Assembly (NCBI RefSeq): GCF_018687715.1
Contig: NC_056752.1
Coordinates: 15,254,501-15,318,500 of the forward strand
Source: Carya illinoinensis
Lineage: Eukaryota > Streptophyta > Magnoliopsida > Fagales > Juglandaceae
Reading direction: 5' to 3'
DNA length: 64,000 nt
In this document: positions 21,579 to 31,900 of the stretch, one piece after another
Layout: every line of letters starts with the position of its first letter
Numbering within the stretch: the first letter of the stretch is position 1
Program-made: the position numbers and the translations under genes
The notes under the pieces: generated by a model
The model's input: only the letters and a program-made list of their open reading frames with translations
The model's database searches: none
Told to the model about the DNA's origin: nothing

Positions 21579-22215
21579 CCTAGCCTCCTCTGCCGATCAA
21601 AGCATCGTTTTCATCCACGAGTATGTCTTATTTTCTTTGTTTGTTTTTTTCTCTCTTTGTTGATTTTGAGTTTGTTTGTTCTCTCTGTAATGGCATGAAA
21701 AATTTTATGGGTTTGTTTGTTTTGTTCTACGTTTTGTTTTGTTTTGGAACCTATCGAATGGGGTTTTTCTTGCTAGTTTATTTGGTTGCTGTATAACATA
21801 ACCTTCAACTTGGATGTGTGTTAGTTTTGTTTTGTTTTATGTAGATCTGGTGAACTGAGTCTCTTTTTTGTGCTTGAAACTTGTCAAATGAGGTGTTTTT
21901 TGCTTTGTCAAATTTATCAGCACCTTGCTAACAATATGAAGTCTATTTTTGTAGGAATTACCTCACATTGCTTCGACTTCCAAGGTAATATTGATGGAAC
22001 GATATCCAAACAAGTTATTTATCATATATATGCATGAACCCAAAAAACTACACACTTCTAATGATGATGAGTACTACTAACATAATTACTTTGTATAATA
22101 TTAGGCAACAACTAAGCAGTTTTGAATTGTCTTTGTTGTCTTTCTTAATTTGTTAATTTAGGTGGTGATCACAATGTACCTAATTACCATGCATGCATAT
22201 ATAATTTGGCCAATG

Positions 22216-22218
<3 letters not shown>

Positions 22219-22240
<22 letters not shown>
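22219..22240 (+). repeat. (TA)n microsatellite
   Basis: About eleven TA dinucleotides. Confidence 0.85.
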
Positions 22241-22246
<6 letters not shown>

Positions 22247-22310
22247 ACCGCAAAATTTAATACCATCTTGAATATTGAAAGAGATGAAAATTGGAGGAGT
22301 AATATATACC

Positions 22311-22500
22311 TACAACTGTTAGCCATTTACTAAAGTCCTACAGTTAAAAATAGAGCTTACATACAAAAAAAAAAAAAAAAAAAAAAAACTTACAATACAT
22401 ACATAGGAGATGACTAGGAGCTAGCTTTATACCTACAACTGTTAGCCATTTACTAAAATCCTACAACTAAAAACAGAGCTTACATACAAAAATAAAATAA
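22311..22500 (+). repeat. ~60-bp direct duplication, 122 bp apart
   Basis: CTACAACTGTTAGCCATTTA and following sequence through GAGCTTACATACAAAAA occurs at about 22311-22370 and 22433-22492 with a few mismatches; a long A run (22366-22387) follows the first copy. Confidence 0.75.
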
Positions 22501-23559
22501 AATAAAGATCAGCAAAACATCAAGCAATACCAACAATAACTTGTTTTTTAATGTGTTTTTTATTACTTGTTTGGTTCTATCCCTCCACAAGTCATTAATT
22601 AGTTGATTGTTAGCTGCATTCTAAAAGGATTAATTAAATCATCTCTAATTTCTTGCATTCATAGTAATATTGTGGAATTTGTTGGCCATCATTTTAGGTG
22701 ATTTAAATTTAAACGAAGATGCTAGCCCAAAAATGAGTGGCAGAGATATTACCAATGACACAAATGAGTTGTTTGATGTCTAGAGCATGATATTTTTGAT
22801 CAAGTATTTTTGTATCATATTATATAATCATTTCAAGGTCCGCATAAAAATTATTGATTAGACTTAGTCATACACTCTTTGCAACTTTGCCAATTGTATA
22901 CTTGATATATGCCAAATATTGAAGCCAGATACAATTATTTGATTTTTTTTTTTTTTTCTGGTCTGGTCTCTTGAGACTAAAATGTGCAAACATGTAACTT
23001 TAGTTACAAACTGGGAAGACGAAGCAAATTTCTCCTGTTTCTATCCATCTTAAGATTTTCTAGATTGATGAGAGTTTAGTTTTTCATTTTATATAAGAGT
23101 AATCTAGAGATTTTAGTCCCTTTTTTTTAGCCCTATCATGACCTTGCTTAATTATTAGCAAGAGCAGTTCTTTTTAAGTTCAAAAATTTGAAATTTAGTT
23201 TTTTTTTAGATAAAAGAAGAAATTTGAAATTTAGTTTCATGTGATGTTCATTAGGCCAATTGATACTTTAACTATGAAGATCCAAATGGAGCAGTGAAGG
23301 AGATTTGGTAGAGTATTGCAGAAGCTCCTCCTGATTCAACTAATGATGATCAATCTATGACAATGACTTATAATTTTATATTTTGTAATGTAATTAAATA
23401 CCAAATAATGTAATATGAACTGAGTTGAATTATGTGTTGCATGCATTTAACATTATAAATATTGAATTTCTATTTTTTAGATGCATTTAGTTAAAAAGAT
23501 AATTAGTTTTATATAAAAAAATGTTTTTCAAAATTTTTTCTTGAAAAAAATTGTAGTAG
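22501..23559. other. hAT-like element interior, nothing coding recognised
   Basis: AT-rich. Short in-frame pieces occur (for example around 22690-22785 and 23280-23370) but none shows a recognisable domain or an intact frame. Confidence 0.4.
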
Positions 23560-23567
23560 ATATAGGC

Positions 23568-24181
23568 TAGGGGTAGCAATTTGTTACACAACATGTTAAC
23601 CCAACACGAACACGACACGATAATAGCGGATTAGGATTTGGTCTTAACGAGTTCGGGTCAAAACCGGTTGACCCGTTAAGACACGATTGTTTAACGTGTT
23701 GATAACGGGTCAACCCGTTTTACACGTTATAACCCATTATGATAGGTTAAGAAAGTTAAAATTACAATTATACTTAAAAGTAAAATTGTTAGAATTTCAA
23801 TTTCGATATTTTTATTATCTAGATTGTAATTTTAGACTTGTAATTAGTTTTATAATTTTTTTTATATTATGATTTTAACATTTATATAAAATTTTGTTAA
23901 ATTTAACAAGGTCAAACGGATTAATTTCGAGCATATTTAACTCATTTATATAAACAGTTTGAAACGGGTTGTATTGTATCGTTTTAACCTATTTCGTAAT
24001 ATTTACTAATGGGTCAAAACAGATTGACACGATACGACCTGTTATGTTAACGGGTCGTGTTAGGGTTTGAGATTTTGACACGATAAGTTTAACGGGTCGG
24101 GTTAGGGTTTACCTATATAGTATAATATACATATTTTGATACGACACGAACACGACCCGTTAACACGATTTAACACCCCTA
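23568..24181. mobile_element. 614-bp hAT MITE with perfect 8-bp TSD
   Basis: Begins TAGGGGT and ends ACCCCTA; flanked by ATATAGGC on both sides (23560-23567 and 24182-24189), an exact 8-bp duplication as made by hAT transposases. The interior is rich in ACGGGTC / GACCCGT and CGAACACGAC motifs in both orientations, subterminal-repeat-like. No coding capacity. Confidence 0.9.
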
Positions 24182-24466
24182 ATATAGGCTTTTAGGGAAA
24201 AAAGAGAGAAGATTTTCAGCACTATCTTTTTTTGGGGAAAAAATTAATCATTAGGCCTTTGTGGTTATTAAAAAAAATATAAAAATCTGAGTACACTCGA
24301 AATCCGAAATTCCGGGTTGTTAAAACCTAGAATCTATTCGCTTTTTGGCCCGGGTCAAAACTCGTGTATATCCAGTCCAGAATCCAGCCTGAATTTAATA
24401 TCCGGGTTCCGGATTAAATATATCTGGATATCTGATCCGAAATCCAGATGAACAGTCCAAGACGTC

Positions 24467-25004
24467 ATATCAACGCTCGAGCCACCATATCATGAGGGCT
24501 ATCGTTTGTTAATGATGACTCTTTCTTTCCTGCCTATAAAACAAATAAGACCTCGACACTTTATAAAGCCAAAACTATATTACAGGTCTTGTATATTCGC
24601 TTATGAAAAAATGATAAACTTATAATTATTTATAAGTCTATTTCAAATATAAGGTAATTATGTGTAATCGAAATTATTTGAATGAAATGAAATAATAATT
24701 ATAAAAGAAAAACTATAAACGACGAAACGTATCACTTGCCTTTCTTTTGATTTTCCTTTCGCAAAAGCAGTTGTGAAACTTGAATTAAATATTAGGTCTA
24801 GAAAGTAATATATCAACCACAATGATTGGTAACTAAGCAAAAGGTCATAGGTGTTACCAATATATAGGTGCTTCGAGTTTCTTCAGCATTTATTGAATAG
24901 CCATCTATAACTAATAAGAAGTTAAAAGCCAAACGGCATATTTCTAAGTTGTCAAAATACGAATTTATAATTTTTTTTATTTGAGTAATGTTAAACGCGA
25001 CCTA
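24467..25004. other. Intergenic, nothing recognised
   Basis: AT-rich sequence without an ORF or repeat I can place. Confidence 0.4.
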
Positions 25005-25190
25005 ATTTAGATAGGGAGTTCAGTTGAGATAAAAGAATAAAATATTATTTAAATATTATTTTTTAATATTATTATTATTTTAAAATTAAAAAAATTAAAT
25101 TATTTATTATATTTTATGTTAGAAGATATAAAAATTGTAATGATTATATTAAATGAGTTGAGATGGATTTAGTAATCAAACGCAGTCGAG
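25005..25190. repeat. MITE-like AT-rich repeat
   Basis: About 185 bp with the AAATATTATTTTTTAATATTATTATTATTTTAAAAT core and TTGTAATGAT---GAGTTGAGATGG end shared with other copies here. Confidence 0.45.
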
Positions 25191-25917
25191 TAGGCAAGTT
25201 TTATATATTTTTTAAAAAAATAGATAATTAAGTTCTTTTATCTATATAAAAAAATTATCCAATTTTTAGGAAAGTAGTGCTACATATATTTACATTTTTA
25301 ATTACACTTTTACTTACAAAATTCATTTTGCTAGCTTTCTTTCGAATTTTAAATTTTGAATTTCAAATTTTATGATTTTTAACGTATCAATAATTAACAC
25401 GTAGAAAAATAAGTTTTTTTATAAATTTTTCTTAACATTTTCTTTTTCTAAAGAGAGTATGGGTTTATACACTATATGACTATAAAAATAATTTTTAATT
25501 GTATTTTTTCTAACTACAATATAATCTTTCAAATGAAATCAATTGAAACCGACCACGGACCACAGCTACATTGTTACGTTAAGTACAAATTCTTCAAAAA
25601 TGCTCCATTCTCTCTGGCTTAGGTGAGACCAATCCCCTCCCGCATAAGTCCGATTAACACACACCTAACTAAATCATTGTGGAAAATATGTCAGCTATCA
25701 AAGGATATTAATGCATTTTTTGACATTTTACTCGATCTTTATATCTTCCTAACCATCATTTATAAGCATTTATTGGATAATTTCTTCTAAATTATTTACA
25801 TCTTTGTGTATAAAAACTAAAAAAAAATGTCAACTTACACAGTAAGATACCAAAATTAGGTAATTTGCACAGCCAATTAAGTTTCGGCCACTAAAATTGA
25901 TGAGAAATAGAACATTT
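25191..25917. other. Intergenic up to the array
   Basis: No gene or repeat recognised. The last five bases of flank before the array (25918-25922) are GAAAG, the left TSD copy. Confidence 0.45.
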
Positions 25918-26213
25918 GAAAGTGTTGCCCAGATGACTAACACAAGAGGGGGGGTGAATTGAGTTGTATTAAAAAAAATAACAATTATAAATCAAATATA
26001 TAATATAAAATATAAACAAAATATGAAATAACAATAAATATAAGGAGTAAGGGTAAGAGAGAAGCAAACTCAGTATGTTAACGAGGTTCGGCCCCACTGC
26101 CTACGTCCTCGCCTCAAGCTACCCCTTGAGGATTCCCAAATTCACTATTCAACCTCCTTCAGGTGGAGATAGAAACCTATTACACCTTTGAACAACACCG
26201 CTACAAAGGATCC

Positions 26214-26292
26214 GTGTAGAACACCCTCTACACTTGCAATCACCTTACACGTGGTGATTCAACTATTCCCTGTGTAGAATACTTTCTACACA
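26214..26292 (-). other. Three clustered inverted repeats in R/U5
   Basis: Perfect stems: GTGTAGA 26214-26220 with 26227-26233 (6-nt loop); AATCACC 26238-26244 with 26253-26259 (8-nt loop); TGTGTAGA 26271-26278 with 26285-26292 (6-nt loop). Stems 1 and 3 share the same arm sequence. They lie downstream of the LTR TATA box, so would be in the RNA leader. Equivalent positions occur in all five array LTRs (34056-34134, 41898-41976, 49740-49818, 57582-57660). Confidence 0.85.
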
Positions 26293-26510
26293 CACAAGGG
26301 TTATACACACCCTTTTTCTGATACAAAAGCTGATAGTGGGTAGGTTATCAGAAAACACTCCTCAACGAGTGAAATAAGAACAATACAGCGCAAGCTATAT
26401 CTCTCAAAATGAACAAGGATTAAGGCTCAATGTTTAGAGAAGAGAGAATGAAAGCTTTGAATGAATGTTGTATGCTCTTGGTGTTGTGAATGTGAAGCTC
26501 TCAAATGATC

Positions 26511-26518
26511 TATTTATA
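26511..26518 (-). promoter_or_regulatory. LTR TATA box
   Basis: TATAAATA on the minus strand, just downstream of the 62-bp repeats. Copies at 34353-34360, 42195-42202, 50037-50044 and 57879-57886. Confidence 0.6.
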
Positions 26519-26560
26519 GGCATATGAGACTTCATATTCAAATTTAAAAAGATTCACATG

Positions 26561-26869
26561 TCAAAGACAACATCATTCACTTTTTCAAAAAATTCAAATA
26601 AAAGGTTCTTCTTTTTCAATTGTCAAAGACAACATCATTCACTTTTTCAAAGAATTCAAATAAAAGGTTCTTCTTTCTCAATTGTCAAAGACAACATCAT
26701 TCACTTTTTCAAAAAAATCAAACCTAATATTTTACTTTTGGCATATAACAAAATGAGCACACTTTCATTTTCAAAAAATTCAAACCTAATCTTTTACTTT
26801 TTGTATAAGTCTAAAAAAGCATCAATCACTTTTGAAAATATTCAAATAAAACATGCACATGTGAAAGAT
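26561..26869 (-). repeat. 62-bp tandem repeats in U3
   Basis: Five diverging units with 61-62-bp spacing, each with a CACTTT-TCAAAAAATTCAAA-type core, placed upstream of the TATA box in the sense direction. Position and regular spacing suggest promoter-proximal repeats. Confidence 0.8.
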
Positions 26870-27264
26870 GACAATCAATCATCTTTAATATTTTCAAAGT
26901 TCAACCCTTTAATCAAGGCATGCACATGCAAAAGATGACAATCAATCATCTTTCAAAATTTTCAAATTTAATTTTCAAAAATATTCATGCACATGTGGAA
27001 AATGTATTTTAATGCTTTATGATAAAATATTAATTTTGAGCATTAATCCTAATTTCGAATTTTGAAGAGATTTACAACATTACTCTATAATTTTAATGTG
27101 AACTTGTTCCCTTCTTGCTCATGCTTGTTTCCTTGATGTGCTTGACTCCATTATGTAGACAACTTGAGCTTGAGACTTCTTTATTCTTTGAATTCATTTG
27201 TTATCATCAAAATCCATGTGTAGATTTATAATCACATGAAACTTGAAATCTTGAGTTCAACAAT

Positions 27265-27276
27265 CTCCCCCTTTTT
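27265..27276 (-). promoter_or_regulatory. Polypurine tract, unit 1
   Basis: AAAAAGGGGGAG on the minus strand, two bases before the 3' LTR. Two more GGGGGAG tracts lie just upstream at 27325-27334 and 27434-27446. Same in units 2-4 (35107-35118, 42949-42960, 50791-50802). Repeated tracts are a reported Sirevirus trait. Confidence 0.75.
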
Positions 27277-27654
27277 GATGATGACAAATATTTGATAGAA
27301 CTTGAAACCTATATTAATACTTAAGCTCCCCCTGAAAATATGCGTTAGTTTTTCAAGCAAAAGTATAAATATAATTCCAAGCATATATAACAAGTTTAGC
27401 AATTTAAACAATGTTAATGTTCTAGTCTAACACTTCTCCCCCTTTTGGCATCATTAAAAAGGATCCGCAACAAGAAAATGGACTGAAGAAAACGATGCGT
27501 TTAATAGTCACTGTAGATAGTTGAAAAATGGAGCCGTCCGTGACCCGACAAGTGCTGCAAAGCCTCGAGGCCTAACTCTATGAATTTAATACGGCTGAAG
27601 ATTTAAACAATCGCCTGATGTTGTTGACAAACGGGATTGAAGGCTCCGAGTTTC

Positions 27655-27664
27655 TATAAAAAAA
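27655..27664 (+). promoter_or_regulatory. TATA-like box upstream of antisense ORF-a
   Basis: TATAAAAAAA, 85 bp before the ORF-a ATG, on the strand opposite gag-pol. Copies in the other units at +7842 steps. Confidence 0.4.
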
Positions 27665-27739
27665 TGATCATTTTCATCTATCGGATGCCAAAAAAATAAT
27701 CACTTCTTGACCTGAGTTCTGTTTTTCCACAACGATAGA

Positions 27740-28192
27740 ATGGCTGAGCAATTCTCTTCCACTAATGTTCCAGACTTGAATCAGGAACCCTTGACGCATC
27801 AATCATCAATCTTCTCTCCTGAGGCCGTCAATACCATGATAGGAGCAGTGAACCGTTTTTCTAGTAAGGCTGATTCTGAGATTATTGCAGAATCAAGAAT
27901 GCTCAGTAATCAATATGCCGCCTCTGTTACGATCATGTCTCGAAGGTTAATGGCGAGGGTGAGTGAGATTGATCATCTTAACATGCAAATATCTGAGTTA
28001 CGACAGAAGCTTGCTAATAAGGATAGTGAGAATAAAAGGCTAAAGCAAGAAAACCAAGAGTTGAAAAAATTTGCAGATTGGTATGCTCATGATCTGCAAC
28101 CACGAATAGAAGAGCTGGAACGAGAAAGGGTTCAGATACAAGGTCAACATCGGCAGATAACAGCAGAGGTTCATCGTTTACTAGAAAAATAG
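27740..28192 (+). CDS. Antisense ORF-a, coiled-coil protein, unit 1
   Basis: 150 codons on the strand opposite gag-pol, between pol and the 3' LTR. Starts with ATG in a good context (agaATGG). Residues 1-40 are polar with an L-Q-P/S-rich stretch; about 43-148 is a strongly charged heptad-like region (ISELRQKLANKDSENKRL..., EELERERVQIQ), predicted coiled coil. No domain I know. Residues 43-89 align without gaps to residues 42-88 of ORF-b, with about 17 of 47 identical, so the two are paralogues. Identical in all four units. Function unknown; could be an accessory element protein or a captured host gene. Confidence 0.7.
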   Translation: MAEQFSSTNVPDLNQEPLTHQSSIFSPEAVNTMIGAVNRFSSKADSEIIAESRMLSNQYAASVTIMSRRLMARVSEIDHLNMQISELRQKLANKDSENKRLKQENQELKKFADWYAHDLQPRIEELERERVQIQGQHRQITAEVHRLLEK

Positions 28193-28324
28193 GGACAATC
28201 TACTGTTAATCTCGCTGGCTTAGTAAGAAAACTTTTGACAATGTGTGTCCAGCATATCTTGTATTTCTTTTGACTAAATAAGATTTGAAGAGAAAATAGT
28301 TTGTCTTATTCTTTATGCTATCTC

Positions 28325-28332
28325 TATAAAAT
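28325..28332 (+). promoter_or_regulatory. TATA-like box upstream of antisense ORF-b
   Basis: TATAAAAT 111 bp before the ORF-b ATG, in the same CTATAAA context as the box before ORF-a. Confidence 0.4.
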
Positions 28333-28435
28333 CAGTCCTGAAGTTCATCTAATCCGCATCAAGTTTTCATCTCATCTCTATAACTCATTTGCATTCCTTC
28401 AGCATTCTCGTTTTAAGCCTTCTATTCTTTTCTCA

Positions 28436-28873
28436 ATGGCTCATTCTTCTAACATTTCTCTAGATCCATCCATGAGGCATTCTGCATCTCAACCTCCTGT
28501 TCTTTCTGCAGCTACCATTGGTGCCATGTTGCAGCAAGAAAATAATAATCTGACTAATAAGTCAGATTCTGATGCTATTTATGACTTGGTGAGTCTTGGG
28601 ACTCGCTACTCTTCCTCTATTGTGGCTTTTTCTCAGCGGCTACAAGCCAAAAATCACGAAGTTGAAAAGCTCAAAGAACAAATTGTTGTACTTCAACAAA
28701 TTGTTCAAGAGTCTCACACAAGGGAAGGAATCATTCGGCAGAAGAATAAACAGTTGAAATCTTTATTAGATTCTTCATTCCGCTTGCCGGTTCCCATGAA
28801 TAAGAATGACATGATATTGTATGAAGAGAATGAGCGTCTCAAACATGAGGCTAAGAATCTCAAATTTATGTAA
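28436..28873 (+). CDS. Antisense ORF-b, coiled-coil protein, unit 1
   Basis: 145 codons from the first ATG at 28436 (caATGGCT); the open frame extends upstream to 28301 but without an ATG. The N-terminus is Ser/Pro-rich (MAHSSN...), then a TIGAM-like segment, a KSDSDAIYDL motif and a coiled-coil-like stretch (AKNHEVEKLKEQIVVLQQ) to a lysine-rich end. Paralogue of ORF-a. Its stop lies 49 bp from the stop of pol on the other strand, a tail-to-tail arrangement. No known domain; the sense strand has no env-like ORF here. Confidence 0.7.
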   Translation: MAHSSNISLDPSMRHSASQPPVLSAATIGAMLQQENNNLTNKSDSDAIYDLVSLGTRYSSSIVAFSQRLQAKNHEVEKLKEQIVVLQQIVQESHTREGIIRQKNKQLKSLLDSSFRLPVPMNKNDMILYEENERLKHEAKNLKFM

Positions 28874-28922
28874 AAGTATTAAAAAAAATCTATCTCTATT
28901 TTTATTGACTCTGGTCTATCTT

Positions 28923-31900
28923 TTAAGAGATATTCATAGCATGCATCATACCTATTTCTCTTCTGATCATACATAATCTATCTTCTGGTAAAGGTTTTGT
29001 GAAAATATCTGCTAACTGATCGTGTGTGTTTGTGAACTCTAACATTATATCACCTTTTTGCACATGATCTCGAAGAAAATGATACCTTATTTCAATATGC
29101 TTAGTTCTAGAATGTTGTATTGGGTTCTTTGAAAGATTTATAGCACTTGTATTATCACATTTGATTGGAATGTGATTATACATGAGTTTAAAATCTTCAA
29201 GTTGTTGCTTCATGTAGAGAACTTGAGCACAACAACTACCCGCAGCAACATATTCTGCCTCAGCAGTAGATAGTGCAACAGAATTTTGTTTTTTACTAAA
29301 CCAGGAAACTAATGCATGACCTAAGAAATGGCATGCTCCACTAGTGTTTTTTCGATCTATTTTACAGCCAGCATAATCTGCATCTGTGTAGCTGATTAGA
29401 TCGAAAGATGTGTGCTTAGGGTACCATAACCCTAGGTTAATTGTACCACTAAGATATCTAAGAATGCGCTTAACTGCAATTAAATGTGATTCTTTTGGAG
29501 ATGATTGAAAACGTGCACATAAGCACACACTAAACATAATATCTGGTCTACTGGCTGTTAAATATAATAAGCTACCAATCATACCTCGATATATCTTCGA
29601 GTCAACTGGCTTACCGGATTCATCTTTATCAAGTTTAGTTGATGGGCTCATTGGTGTTCCAATTTCCTTAGCATTTTCCATCCCAAACTTCTTCAGTAAT
29701 TCCTTAATATATTTTGATTGATTGATGAATGTCCCACTTTTTGCTTGCTTAATTTGCAATCCGAGAAAGAATGTAAGTTCACCCATCATGCTCATCTCAA
29801 ATTCTTCCTGCATAGTTTTAGCAAAAACTTGACACATATTTTCATTAGTAGCACCGAATATTATATCATCAACATAAATCTGAATCAAAAGAATATCATC
29901 ATTTTCATATTTAATGAAAAGAGTTGTGTCGATTTTTCCTCTTGAAAAACCTTTTTCAATCAAGAAACCACTGAGTCTCTCGTACCAAGCTCTAGGAGCT
30001 TGTTTAAGTCCATATAGTGCTTTTGTGAGTTTGAAAACATGATTTGGGGAAATATGATTTTCAAAACCTGGAGGTTGCTCAACATATACCTCTTCATTTA
30101 TAAAACCATTTAAGAAAGCACTTTTAACATCCATTTGAAAAAGTTTGAAATCTTTATAACAAGCATATGCAAGTAGCATTCGAATAGCTTCTAATCTTGC
30201 GACAGGTGCATATGTCTCATCATAATCGATTCCTTCTTCTTGATTAAAACCTTGGGCTACAAGTCGAGCCTTATTTCTAGTAATGACTCCAGACTCATCT
30301 TTCTTGTTTCTAAAAACCCATTTTGTTCCAATAATAGTATAATTTTTGGGTCTAGGAACAAGTGTCCAAACATCATTTCTTTCAAATTGATTCAACTCTT
30401 CTTGCATAGCTAGAATCCAAGATTCATCAAGAAGTGCGTCATCAATATTTTTGGGTTCAATTTGAGATAGAAAAGCAGTATGATTACAAATATTTCTAAG
30501 AGATGATCGAGTACTTACACCTTGTGAAGGTTCTCCCAAAATTTGTTCCACTGGATGATCTTTCACAAATTTCCACTGTTTGGTTGCATCTTGTATTAAA
30601 TTTTGATGATCTTTCCTGATGGCTCCATGTTGAACTTCCTCTATTGCTTTCTCTTTGTTGAGATTGAGACTTTCTGTGTTATTTATACCTTCTATTTCTT
30701 CATCAATAGATTTCTTGGAGAGTGGAGAATTAGATTCATCAAATACTACATGCATAGATTCTTGTACAGTTAAAGTCTTTTTGTTGAATACTCTATAAGC
30801 TTTACTATTAGTAGAATACCCGAGAAAAATACCTTCATCAGATTTTGCATCAAACTTGCCTAAATTATCTCTGTCATTCAAAATAAAACATTTGCATCCA
30901 AATACATGAAAGTAACCAATGTTGGGCTTTTTCTCATTCCAAAGCTCATAGGGGGTTTTATCTAATTTAGACCTTAACATAACTCTATTTATAACATAAC
31001 ATGCAGTACTTACCGCTTCGGCCCAAAAATAACTAGGCAAGTTGTTCTCATTGAGCATTGTTCTTGCCATCTCTTGAAGAGATCTATTTTTCCTCTCTAC
31101 TACCCCATTTTGTTGAGGAGTTCGAGGAGCAGAAAAATTATGAATAAAACCGTTTTCATCACAAAATGTTTCAATATTTTTATTAACAAATTCTTTTCCC
31201 CTATCACTTCGGATACTTGAAATAGTATAGCCCTTTTCATTTTGAATTCTCTTGCATAACTTGGTAAAGGCATTATGTGCCTCATCTTTATGAGCAAGAA
31301 AGATGACCCAAGTATATCTAGAGAAATCATCAACAATAACAAATGCATAATATTTTCCTCCTAGACTTGCAACTCTATTTGGTCCAAAAAGATCCATGTG
31401 TATCAGTTGCAATGGTCTAGTAGTGGAAATATGTTTCTTAGTTTTAAAAGAAGTTTTTGTTTGTTTACCAAATTGACATGCATCACAAATTTTGTCTTTA
31501 AGAAAATATATTTTTGGTAAACCTCTCACAAGATCATTTTTTGAAAGTTTGGAAATAAGTTCCATGTTGGCATGACCTAATCTTCTATGCCATAACCAAC
31601 TAGTTTCATTTTGAGCTGACAAGCAAATAGCATCTTGTGAGGTAATTTCTTCAAAATCAATTATATAAACATTATTGTTTCTAAAAGCAATAAAACAAAT
31701 ATTACAATCATGATCATTCAAAATAATGCATTTATCCATTTTAAAAGTAACTGTAAATCCTTTATCACATAATTGACTTATGCTCAAAAGATTATGTTTT
31801 AAACCTTCAACAAGTAGAACATCTTCAATTATGAGAGAAGATTCATTACCAATTTTACCTATTCCCACGATCTTCCCTTTCGAGTTGTCTCCAAATGTCA

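Larger units (their letters stand above)
19746..24458. mobile_element. hAT-like element, 4.7 kb, with nested insertions
   Basis: GACTGTTCATC at 19749-19759 is matched by its exact inverse GATGAACAGTC at 24447-24457, followed by CC-GG-rich subterminal motifs on both sides. Flanking octamers ACGACGTC (19738-19745) and AACAGTCC-adjacent AAGACGTC (24459-24466) agree at 7 of 8, as for an 8-bp hAT duplication. The left part has a transcript-leader look (AACCCTAGCC, CT runs). No transposase domain was found in about 2.7 kb left after removing the nested solo LTR and MITE, so it is a deleted or non-autonomous copy. Confidence 0.5.
25923..27262 (-). repeat. Array LTR L1 (outermost 3' LTR)
   Basis: TGTTG...CAACA ends. 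Minus-strand TATA box at 26511-26518 (TATAAATA); U3 carries five ~62-bp tandem units starting at 26561, 26623, 26685, 26746 and 26808; R/U5 carries three perfect inverted repeats (26214-26292). Diagnostic bases on the plus strand: C at 26186, C at 26330, A at 26747. The A is unique to this copy. Confidence 0.95.

Noticed and set aside
26558..26938. 126-codon plus-strand ORF repeated in every array LTR
   Set aside because: It is a translation of the 62-bp U3 tandem repeats (periodic SFTFSKNSN-like words), with no domain and no preservation in the solo LTR.
27263..28922. Sense-strand env-like gene, as in some Sireviruses
   Set aside because: No minus-strand ORF of useful length exists between pol and the 3' LTR in any unit.
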